Shown in pieces: positions 40,558-50,846 of a stretch of DNA of 64,000 bases; position 1 is the first letter of the stretch, and each line of letters opens with the position of its first letter. The DNA comes from Pachypanchax playfairii. Lineage: Eukaryota > Chordata > Actinopteri > Cyprinodontiformes > Aplocheilidae. Under the pieces are notes generated by a model that was not told where the DNA came from, did no database searches, and was given only the letters and a program-made list of their open reading frames with translations. The translations under genes were made by a program, and so were the position numbers. Where the stretch lies: the NCBI GenBank assembly GCA_006937955.1, contig SSNP01000082.1, positions 1,987,549-2,051,548 on the forward strand, written 5' to 3'.

Positions 40558-40843
40558 GTGTGTTTTGGTATCCTTATGGGGACCGTCCATTGACTTCCAT
40601 TGATTTTAGTAACTAGATTTATACCTAACCCAAACCCTTTTCCTAACCTTAACCATTACTGATCTATAACTAACCCTAAGACTAACTAAAACTCTATTCA
40701 CACCATACCTATAAACCTAACCCCTAACCCTAAAAACGGGAGTCGCCCCCATGGGGACCAGGCTTCGGTCCCCACAAGAACCCTCGGACCCCAGAAAGAT
40801 AGTAAAAGTCAGGAAACGGGTCCCCAGGAGGTCAGAAATACAA

Positions 40844-40846
<3 letters not shown>
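40557..40846 (+). repeat. GTCCCC/telomere-like repeat unit L2
   Basis: Nearly identical to L1, with one visible difference (GAGTCGCCCCC in place of GAGTCCCCCCC). The period from L1 to L2 including the CA tract is about 382 bp. Confidence 0.9.

Positions 40847-40874
<28 letters not shown>
40847..40874 (+). repeat. (CA)n tract, 14 units
   Basis: Short tract at the junction with the unique part of the duplication. Its counterpart on the right arm is 59375-59417. Confidence 0.95.
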
Positions 40875-40880
<6 letters not shown>

Positions 40881-41208
40881 AGAGGGTTTTAAAACCATAA
40901 ACATTATGTTTGAATTTGGGAACTTTTAGAGAGGTATTTTCAAATTGTCTTTCAACCAATCAGCATCTCATTGAAGTGGAACCACACGGCTACTTAACCA
41001 GTTTTTCAGCCAATAAAATTACTTTAGGAAATTTGAATGTTTTCCTGGAAGAACTGGCTGATGTGGCTGGGGAGAGGGAGGTCTGGTTAGAGAATGGATG
41101 GATGGAGGAATTTGTATGTGTTTACCTGCTGAAAAGACCCAGAAGAACAAATTGCAAACGAGTTAAAATGTGTTCCTTACAGCACATTTTGGGAATACTT
41201 GTCACTTC

Positions 41209-41720
41209 TTAAAGGTACAGTTTGTAAAAATTAGACTGTGTCGTCGTTTCATGTAGAAAAACAAAGCCGGCAACTCGCAGCCACTCACCGCCTCTCCTCC
41301 CTGATTTTTCTTTTGGGTTGTCAGTTCCAGTGTTGATCCTCATTTTATTTCTCTTGTAGTCGTTCAGTTTTGGGGAAGGATGCTGTGGTTTTCAAGTGAC
41401 CTCAGGGCTGCTTCTTTTACTAGCTTCCATTCCATCCACAACGCTGCTACTTTTTGCTGCGGCTCGTTGTGGAATTACAGCTGCTTGTGTTGAAGACTTG
41501 GCAGTCTTGCAGACTCACATGTGATTCGCTATGGAACCAGGAAGTATAAATAATAATTACAGTCCGGGCTAGCTGTTTTAAAATGACCATAACTAGTGAT
41601 GACCCAGTCGGCTGAGATCGAGATCTGTTACAATGTGACTTTATTTTTAACATCAGTGGGACATTGTTAGACTGATGTGTGAGTATTTCACTGTATAATT
41701 CTTACATACTGTACCTTTAA
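41209..41720. mobile_element. TTAA-flanked piggyBac-like MITE, left-arm copy
   Basis: A 504 bp element (41213-41716) sits between TTAA tetramers at 41209-41212 and 41717-41720. Its termini AGGTACAGTTTGTAAAAATT and, reverse-complemented, AGGTACAGTATGTAAGAATT form a 20 bp inverted repeat with two mismatches. The interior has no transposase. The TTAA target duplication suggests piggyBac. The copy in the right arm is the same length, so the insertion predates the inverted duplication. Confidence 0.75.
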
Positions 41721-41856
41721 TATTATGACAGAGAACTAGAAAACATTTTAACTTTCATTGGAGAGTGAAATGTGAAATGCACAATAATTTGTGAACTTAA
41801 TTTAACCTTCTCTAAACTTTTCAATGCACATGTCAAACTCTTCAGTATCTTACAAT

Positions 41857-42090
41857 CTAATTACTAATGAGATGATTAACTACAAAAATCACAGCCGTCA
41901 CAGCCAACAGGAGTCTGATCCATGAGTCGACCACTATATGTTTTGATTTAGTCACAATCCAACAAAGAGCAGGCTTTTTTTCAGGTTCACTAAATGTTTC
42001 ATTGTTCTGTCTTGACATCTGCTTTAAGTTCGCCATCACATTCAAAATAATGAAAACTTGTAAAGTTAATTGAATTTTCAATCCCAACAT
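41857..42090 (-). CDS. Short ORF in the duplicated segment (left copy), unknown
   Basis: Seventy-seven codons starting MLGLKIQLTLQVF. Two hydrophobic stretches are visible: about residues 5-19 and, near the end, LLLAVTAVIFVV (about 60-72). A right-arm copy at 58152-58400 is five codons longer because a TAG stop here replaces TGG there. Only a few amino-acid changes separate the copies, which is what recent duplication of any DNA would give, so this is not evidence of selection. I do not recognise the protein and doubt it is a gene. Confidence 0.12.
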   Translation of the reverse strand: MLGLKIQLTLQVFIILNVMANLKQMSRQNNETFSEPEKKPALCWIVTKSKHIVVDSWIRLLLAVTAVIFVVNHLISN

Positions 42091-42188
42091 TGGATGTGTT
42101 ATTCTATTTTAAATCAAGAATAGAAGTGGAAGGATTTGCAGATCTGATGAGCACGCGGCATCCACAAAATTCAAAACACCTTATTACA

Positions 42189-42308
42189 TTACATTATAAA
42201 CCTAACCCCTAACCCTAAAAAGGGGAGTCCCCCTCATGGGGACCAGGCTTCGGTCCCCACAAGAACCCTCGGACCCCCCCCCCCCACACACACACACACA
42301 CACACACT
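42189..42308 (+). repeat. Partial repeat unit L3 with C-run and (CA)n
   Basis: Immediately beyond the left arm, a 5'-truncated GTCCCC unit runs from ATTATAAACCTAACCCC through the hairpin to GGACC, a run of C, then 12 CA units (42285-42308). Its diagnostic bases, AAAAAGGGGAGTCCCCCTCAT, match the right-arm units rather than L1 and L2. Confidence 0.85.
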
Positions 42309-45300
42309 AATCTCCTCATGCTCTCATTCTTTTGGCACTCTAACCTGTTTAATTCAATTTGCACAATCAGTGCCACATTTTCACAAACACATGGCATTAT
42401 AACACATGGTTTCTCATTAAAGGGGCCACGGTCATGCCTCACAAGTTTTCACACAGTACACTGTATTGTTGTGGACACTCACACACACACTCACACACTC
42501 ACACACACTCACTGAGAGGGTCCTAAAGAATTTCTCAGGCAGCTGCACTGAAGTAATTTAAAACATTATGAGGTAATGCTAGATTAATCTGTTTGAGATG
42601 TAAATGTTTTAACTCTGTATAGAAACAGGGTGAAATGTAACTCCGCTGTGGTTGGTTTAGTTCACCATGTGAAAAAGACAATTAAAAAGTGATTTGGCCA
42701 GTTTGAGAATCATATCATATCTCACAGATGGACGATCAGTTACAAAGCACCGAGTTAGGCTTCCTGTCTTATTTACTTTCTGACTTTTCTTTTAATTACA
42801 CAAACAAACAAACAAAGCTTCTGTGGACTCGTTCCCAACTGCTCAGTTTGTCTCCCATCAATCTGATTCACATAAAATCCTCGAGACGTCGGTGAACACG
42901 TCCTTGCAGCCTCAATCTGTCATGGGACATCAGCCAGTGCCCGGGGGTAGGCGTGCCATACGCCCTGCCCTTCCATGGCTCCAGAATGGGGACATCAAAC
43001 TGTGAGAGGAGGAGCAGACTAGGTCGAACCATCTCCTGGAGGCCTGGTAGGCTACTGTAACACAAATTTAGAGACACAGACACTGAATGGGATTTGCAGT
43101 TTCAATTTTCCGTCGTACGGGAGGAGTCATAATCCGATTTTCCAGACTAAACTTCAGCATGTCTTGAGGGGAATCTTTGGGAAGAGTTCTCTCTAACCCA
43201 TGTGATATTTTGGCTTCTTCTGTGATGAACAGTCCCAAAAACCTCTGAAAGACTTTGTTAAGACCCTATTTAAAATCAGCGTGCTTTCACATGAAATTAT
43301 GTGTGAATTCATGCGTCTCCATCTGGCTTCCTGAGGCCATCTGCATCTGTCACCAAGCCGATGGAGAAGGGTTAGAGGAAGGTGACAGTTTAGTGCACAT
43401 GACGGTTTCACTCTAAAACCAGCAGCTAAGAAATCATCTTCACTCGAAGACCCCTTCATCTTAACAAGTCGACAGTAAGCGTACCTGTTGGTAACCTAGC
43501 AACAAGCATCGATGTTGTTTAGAGGAGAATTGGGCAAATCTGTAGGAAGCACTGAATCAGGCTTTCAGAGGAATCCTTGATGTGTACCCAGTGGTCGCGC
43601 CGGATAGTGTTTGTTTTTGCTGTTTCCATACCTTTGCATTAAAAAATGCCTGCAGGCAGTTTAGTGTTAGGCTTTACCGCACCTTAATAATTACAGATGT
43701 CAACCTGCTGTAGCTCCGTGACAGCAGCCTGGGGATATGAGCTGCACGGAAAGCGTGGAGGAGGAATGTTGTGTGTCAATCCATCCAGATATTTGATTCA
43801 CCTCTTGATTCAGGAGGCTGCACATCTACATGGTCTAAACATCACCAAGCAGCACACACTCAGACTATACATCAAGGCAGCAAGCAGGGTGAGGGGAAAC
43901 AGAAGGAATGAGTGGACCTGGATCAGCTGATTCTCCACCAGTCCTCTGCTCTCTCTCTCTCTCTCTAACAGCAGCATTTCGGTGTCTTCTGGTGACAGGC
44001 CAAGCGTGGCTGAACTCCCTCCATCTACTGTACATCCAGAGTTCCCAGGAGGGTGAACTCGCTGATGAGTGGAGGAAAGTAGGCCACGCATGCCACTGCT
44101 CCTCCTCCTCCCTCATCTCCCCCAGAAATTTGGTTCAGGAAGAAAAAAAATCCATTTATGTGTCACAAGATTTTTGCTATTCCTCAAATGCTTTGTGTTG
44201 ATGAAACTTAATCCAGGTTTCTGTTGAACATCAAGTAGGTTTTGACAGACTTTACACCTGAACTTCATGTTGGTTGAGGATGAAGCTCTGCAGTTGTTTG
44301 ACTGTAGATCAGAGAATGTGGGAAACTGAGACCTCTCAAGCAATTTTAAAATTGAAATCATTATTTGGGTTAAAAATACAGAATACTGTTAAACATGTTT
44401 GTAACTACAGTAGACAAAAGGTTTGACGTTCGTACAAGCCTTTTTACACTGATGTGCAGGTCGATGTGCTTCCTGTGTATTCATGCTTTTTATGTCCCTC
44501 AATGAGTTTTTTTAACATTTTGCTTCCTGATGAATCTGTTGTCCTCCGTTCAGTCACAATTTCTAGCTATTAAAATCATATTTCGTCTCCAAACACTGTG
44601 TTTAGCTTGTTGAAGATCTGCAGGCCTGAACACACGTGTTCTATTATTGATTACACCCCCACTGTATAAATATGTATTGGTGTTCTTTCCTCCATGATGG
44701 ATTGTCTTTGTATAATGTTTGCCAAGTTTTTCCTGCATTAATAAATAATGTTCACGCTCACAAAACTTGTATTTCTTTGTGTTCTTGAACATATTTTTTG
44801 GTTGTGTTTGTATTTTGTCTTGTGTTTAAACTCTCAACTGGTCACAATAATGAATCAGATAGTTAAAAAAACACATTTCCCATAGGGTGCTTGAGTCATT
44901 ATTACTAAGAATCTGATGAGGTGAAGGAGATTATAGCACTGATTTCCTGCAGCAAGAAGCTCTTATTCCACTCCCAGCTGCGACCTTTATACATGGAGTT
45001 CACATGTTTGTCATGTGCATTATATTTACAGGTAAACAAGTTTCCTTCAACAGACCAGAAACATGCATCTTGGATTAATCAGGGACTTTAAATTGGTCCT
45101 AATGAGTGTGTGTGTGTATATGGCTGACCTGTCCCAGGTGTGGCCCCGCCTCTCACACAATGACAGAAACAGGATTAAACAGATGGATCTGAGAAGTAAA
45201 AATGAAATCTGCAGGCCCTGCTGTCTAACAGAACCGATACCTGTTTGGTTATAAACACTTACCTGTAACAGACATGTGCTTTTAAAATATTTTAAAGTAA

Positions 45301-45626
45301 CTCCAAGTGAGAAGATGCTGAAGGCTGAAATCAAGATTCATTTCGTCTTGTTATTATTAGTTTATCTGTAAATAGTTTGTTTTTTTAATTCCTGATCTAT
45401 GCATGTATGTAAATAAATAAACATTTAAAAGCTGGACCCGTTCAGCACAATCACCTCAAGACAGATACATTTTTAAAGTTTTGACAAATAACTGTGAGCG
45501 TTTAATCTACCCCAGGTGGTCATCACTCTGGGCTGTTTGGGGTTCGCTGTAACAGATACGATGGTAAGGAGGTAAAAGTAAAATTTTACCTTCCTGTAAC
45601 TTTCAGGGATGTACTGTAGTGTTCTT
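42309..45626. other. Gene-free stretch
   Basis: No gene is recognised. A compound CA/CT tract lies at 42,476-42,512 and a (CT)n run at about 43,950-43,967. The GC-balanced segment 42,840-44,130 contains only short overlapping frames. Confidence 0.45.
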
Positions 45627-46140
45627 TGTCATGAGACCCAGAGAGGGAGGACCAAGATGGCAAACAGTGATGAGTTTTCAGTTAGTTCAGGAATCTGTTG
45701 CTTCTTGATGAAGGAAAACAGCTGATTTAGATTGATAACAGAGGTCAGAGGGGCTGTAAAGAGTGAGTGATCAGTTCACAATCCAATCTGTAATCTAATA
45801 AAGCATGAACCAGACATGCACGGGTCAGTATCTCTGAGACTAGGATTCAGGACTCGCAGGTTTGATGTGAGTGAGGCATAAATCCGAGCCGTAAACAGGC
45901 AGGTAATAGTGATCCACAGAAAATCTGAGAGGCTGGACTCATGAAACAACGCTGTGGTGAAACCTCTGAACATCAAGGCTTGAAAAACTGGCAGAAACAG
46001 ACCGAGTGGCAGGAGCAGCTTATCTACAGTGTGAAACAGGTGAGTGGCGGGAGTTAAATGAGCCGACACAGATGAGTTTGATTAGAACTGTGGCGAGGTG
46101 ACGAGGCACAGATTCAGGTCACAACACAAACAGAGATTTA
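45627..46140 (-). repeat. Possible LTR-type repeat fragment
   Basis: The left edge reads TGTCATGAGACCCAGAGAGG, followed by GAGGACCAAGATGGC. Further right come CAGGTGAGTGGCGGGAG and CAGATTCAGGTCACAAC. These blocks recall teleost LTR-retrotransposon terminal repeats read on the minus strand. No matching target duplication was found for the 5 bp TTCTT that precedes 45627, and the right limit is uncertain. Confidence 0.35.
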
Positions 46141-46439
46141 TTATTTTACTTATAGTCAGATCCTAAATTCTCTTTTTATCTGGTGCATCTTTATTATCAC
46201 TGCTGTGTCTGAGTGACCTGCATTCCTGTACACACATTAGTTATTGTTCCTCTGGGATTCAGAAACAATCGGATACTCGAATTTTGAGCAGGTGGTTAAG
46301 TTTTAATTATAAATGTAAGAAATTACATTGCATGAACGTGTATGTGTTGAGATAGTGTTTACAGTAACAACTGGCTAATAATATCAGAGGATTATAAGAC
46401 ATAATTAAAAAAATATCTGGGTCTTTAAACCCCTTGTCT

Positions 46440-46760
46440 GTATCCCCACATGCTCAGGTGTAGCTGGCTACCGGCGGGGCCTGTGGGGTCGTTGCTGAGA
46501 CCCCCTGGGGCATCTGTACTGCAGTTGTGGGGGAGCTGCCCTGGGGATCGCTCATGGTCTTGTCTGGGTGGTCCTCCTGGACTCTTCTCCTAATGTGGTG
46601 GGGGGGTGTTGGTGCCCTGGGCTTTCCCTTGTGGTCTGCTTCTGGGGGGCGGGGCCAGGGCTTTTCACTGTTAAACAGTTTCGTGGAGAAACGCATCCAT
46701 GCACACAGGTGTTCACAGACACTCACTGACTTGGGCTGCAGCTCCCACTGAGGGTATTGT
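46440..46760. repeat. GC-rich patch, possible dispersed repeat
   Basis: A GC-rich segment with TGCCCTGGGCTTTCCCTTGTGG and a GGGGGGCGGGGCC block stands out from its AT-rich surroundings. It resembles GC-rich interspersed sequence seen elsewhere in fish, but no second copy is present here. Overlapping frames on both strands lack domains. Confidence 0.3.
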
Positions 46761-49740
46761 GTGTTAAGCAGTGTGTCATTATTTATTTGTATCAATGTTT
46801 AAATACAGATGTTGGTCGATGGTGTGGCGTTTCTGCTCTTGTTTTGTCTCTCAGTACATGTTGAAGCAGATCTCTCATGTATTCTCTCTTTTCTCCTTTT
46901 ACCCCGTGTCCACCGATTCATTAAAGTTGTAAGAAACAAAAGTAAAATCCAAATAAAATCACAATAAATGGAATATAAATAACAAGCAGAACACCTATAT
47001 GCATCTGGACAAAAATTTCCAACTGCTTCACTGCCTGACAGGACAGGAGGGAAAAAAAACAACAAAACTTCTCTAAATCGATTATCTGTTAACCGCCTTC
47101 TTTGTCCAGTGTCTCCATTACTGCTTATTTTCTTTACACAGTGTTTAACTGCAGGCGACTAAAACCCACCATGATGTTCATTTCAATATGTCTCAGTTTG
47201 GATCATTTTTGATGGTGATGTGAATATAACAGTGTGTTTATTCTGCATATTTGCTGTATGATGTTCATCATGTCTAGAATAGTCTGAATAACAGTATCGT
47301 GGGCGTTGCAGGTTGCAGCAGGAACTTGAGAAACCTGTAAACTATAATTAATGCAGAAATCACTGGCACCAGTTGAATTTTATACCACAAGTCTGATTCT
47401 TTTCTAATGTCATATACTGTAAATCAGTAATTGATTTTAGACCTGCTACCCTTCACTTTGCAGGATTTTAACAGACACCAAACTCATTTCCCTCCCTCTC
47501 TTCACAGTGTTAGTACACAGAAATGAAGTATGGATGCAGCTTGAAATCGACTCCTGTGGCATCTTATCTCTCAAATCAACTTTAGCGATGTTCGTCTGCC
47601 AACTTCTGCTTGGATACCGACACTTCCTTGGCAACTCCAAGGCCAGCGGCTACATGTGTGTGTTCTAGGTGTGTGTGTATATTAAATGCTGACAGGAGCT
47701 GCAGGTCCCAGCTGCTGATGGAATCCAGTTATCCTTTTTCTCATTACTTGTCGGCACCGTGTGAGATTTACCCGGACACGTGGGGAAACCTTCGGAGAAT
47801 TAGGCATTTGTTTGCCCAGTGTGGCCCAGGTGGAGAGCAGGCCAGCTGCTTGGAAACACCTGTCTGCTCTACTCTGAGCTGAAATTTGAGCAAATAAACT
47901 GATGATTTCAAAAGAAAACATTGTTCCTCCATTGCTCGTGCTTCAGATGTCATCAGATACGTCTATAAATGCAGCTTCCTGAGAGAAACTGCTCAGACAA
48001 GCTCAAGGTACAAGAATTCACATGCCTGATTCCTTTTGAGACCATAAAACCCAAATTAGATGCTTCTCCTTAGTCGATGCGGTTTGCAGCTCCGTTCCTA
48101 AAGTCACTGCTAAACAAGGGATGTTTGTAAAATCAGACTTTACTAAGGATGGACCTCTGCTTTGTTACAAAAATAGAATAAAACCTCTGTGAAAAGGTTA
48201 TTTTATGCTTAATGAGACGGCTTGACATTACATAATTTATTTTGATGTCTCTCTTCTCCAGGCAACAAGCTGCAGCGCCTGTTCAGTTAATGACGGCTAT
48301 AAAACTAAAAATGTCAATGAAACCTGAAATGTCACCAGAGACCTTAAAAGAAGAACGCAATCGTCTTTGCCCGCAAACTACTTCCTGTAGCATCAAGGAA
48401 AACTCCTGTTTCCAAAATATGACATTTATAATCAGTGTTTTGGTATAAACATATATTAAAAGTAGAGATTTGGACTATAATCTTTTCTGTTATGTCAAAA
48501 AGTTTTTAATGTTTGAAAGTGGACAAAACTACTACAGATTGTTTCTGCTGCCGTCAGGAGACACAAACACTCAGCAAATACAGGATGTGTTTAGTAAACA
48601 CACAGGACCACCAGGTGAACCAAACAGAGCTGTTTTCCATCTTCACAATGAGAACATGTTACAGTAGTTTCATGGATTTTTGTCTCTAAAGAATAAAATG
48701 CTCATGCCGTCAACGTTTGACCTTTAAAATTCACCTGTGGTCAAAGCTCAGGAAATGACTTCAGGACATCAGCTGGGAAATGTTCTCAAGAAGCTGCAGC
48801 AGCATCAAAGAATAAATGACAAACATGCCACATGGAAGGTTTTATGAAAAAGGAAAGTAACAAGGGAATTAAAGAATAAAAGAATAAAAAAATGCCACTC
48901 AGTTTTTCCAGTCAAAACTTGGTTTCAGAGGAGATTAATGCAAAAGTTCCATTTCAAATCACAAATCTACGAGCCAAAGTATATCAGGGGAGAATCCAGA
49001 CTATCAGTTGACAGTGTAAATATTCTACAACAAAACCCAAGATCCATTTCTTTAGATGGAGACGTTCATATTCCCTTCAGGATGAATGTTCAGTTTGCAC
49101 TGACAGAAACACAAAACTTTAACGTGGAGTTTCAGAGAATGCTGTGCACGTAGAAAAGTCTGTTAGCTTCCTTTTGTTCGAGACTTGCTGGAGATCAGTT
49201 CCACTCCCTCGCCTTGTATCAGCAGCTTCCAACTCAGCTGCTTTCCATTCGCGCAGCAAACTCCCATCCTGATGGAAAAAAAAAAAAGCCTTGTTAATTT
49301 CTTCGAACAATGCAGACGCTTGGCGCCGCCGGGCCTTGTTTAATAATAAATGCTTTTTCCTGTCTCCTGGAAGGGATGTGACAAAGTGCACAATGCTGAT
49401 AAACTGAAAGAAATTAAAATATGTTTTCTGACAATCATTGAAATGTCAAACCAATACCAAAGTAAAAATGGGCCTTTTGAGTAACATTTAAGTAAATCGG
49501 CTGCAGGTAATAAAATCTGTGAAGTTCAGTGTTTAGGAAAACCTGCTTTTTAACAGAAGTGGCTTCACTTCAGCTTCTGAACTCCAGGACTCAACCTGTA
49601 TTTTAAAGCTGTAACACTGATTAAATAACAAATTTAATATGTGAAAAGTCTGTTGCTTTTGAAAGGGACTTGATTTCTCAGCACTAACTTCAAATCTACA
49701 GTACATTAAGTTTGTTTTAATTACCTGTTGGAGAGACTAA
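46761..49740. other. Gene-free stretch
   Basis: Nothing recognisable. Short frames only, AT-rich with scattered homopolymers. Confidence 0.45.
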
Positions 49741-50230
49741 AGGCTTCCTTTCACTGGACGCGTCGCACAATCAGCAGCGCATCCCTTCCTACCGGGAGTG
49801 CTTCACACGCGTAAATCACTCACGTAGCGTCACATCCAGCTGGTCCTGGAAGATCACGAAATCTCATGAGAATAGCGAAAACGCGTGTGACTTCGTCAGT
49901 ACTCACAACAACAAGCAGGGAGAAAGACGACAACATGTATCCAGAATGTATGTGGCTTATTTTCACACCTTCTACAGACTTTAAACCCGTCACAGGTACT
50001 GTATTTTCTCATAGTCTTGCAAACGGAAATCCGCACGTGTCCTTTTATTTTGAAACTTCTGGGTATGAACGCCTGATTTCCTGTCTGGTCCAAACTAAAC
50101 TGCTGAACTTGACGCGTTTTAGAAGCGTACCGCGTAAAAAATAGAACTGCCGCGTAATGCTCGCGACACTACGCTTCTGGGACGCGTCTCATGCGCGTTG
50201 CAGTGGAAAGGGTTTAATTGACTTTATTAG
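49741..50230. repeat. CpG-rich patch, possible TIR transposon remnant
   Basis: CpG and ACGCGT sites are unusually frequent, for example GGACGCGTCGC near 49757 and GGGACGCGTCTC near 50179. The left edge CCTTTCACTGGACGCG resembles the reverse complement of the right edge (CCTTTCCACTGCAACGCG). This could be a terminal inverted repeat, but no target duplication is obvious. A 92-codon frame (49866-50144) has no recognised domain. An alternative is a CpG-island promoter. Confidence 0.35.
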
Positions 50231-50476
50231 CGGCTATCAGCCGCATATTGCGCGTCACTAATATTGCACACTGCTCACGTGTCCGATGGAAAGCAGGGGT
50301 AAGAAATTCTGTCAAACATCCTTTAGGTTTTAAAAAAAAGATCATATTTTTACGTGTTGTTTTACTTAAGTTAATGTCTCACTGGACTGTTGTGACAAAT
50401 TGCAAATATTATTCACAAAAGTTCGTGATTCTCAGGGTCTTGCTGTGCATAGAATTTTAAACATGTTCAAAACATT

Positions 50477-50846
50477 ATTAAAGAGGCCCTTCCATCAAAA
50501 ACGTTTTTTCTGAGGTTTCTGTTGAATACTTTAGCTCTACAAGTGTTCTTACCTTCATAGTGGGTGTGAAAACAGGTCAACAACTTCTCTTTCAGTTTTA
50601 TTCTCTCAAACTACACAGATGGTGATAAAACCTGAGTTCTCCAGAGTTCAAACGGCCTGTATCTGTTTCATCACAACTCCTTTGTTTGTTAGTATTCGGC
50701 AGCTCCCACAGTTGAAGCCACGCCTAGCATGCTGCTGGCTAAAAGCTGTAGCATAAGACGTAGCAAACAGGAAGACACTACGTCTGACGTTGCCATGCGC
50801 AGAGGGGTAGGAAACAGTTTACCTTGCTCTCATAGGCTAGTTTGTT
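50477..50846 (-). repeat. Unclassified dispersed repeat, copy 2 (uninterrupted)
   Basis: Reverse-complement partner of 25802-27677 without the Tc1 element. It starts TTAAAGAGGCCC and ends CTAGTTTGTT on the plus strand. At 50817-50826 the equivalent of the Tc1 target is intact, reading GCAAGGTAAACTG on the minus strand. Divergence from copy 1 is visible but modest, with several substitutions and small indels. Confidence 0.75.

Noticed and set aside
40910..41212. 100-codon frame, with a 115-codon counterpart at 58992-59339
   Set aside because: The two reading frames diverge by frameshift near the MITE boundary (KMCSLQHI versus KLCSYTAH) and run into the MITE terminus, so the shared part reflects recent DNA duplication only.
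41447..41653. 68-codon frame, nearly identical at 58595-58801
   Set aside because: It lies wholly inside the TTAA-flanked MITE and has no transposase or other domain.
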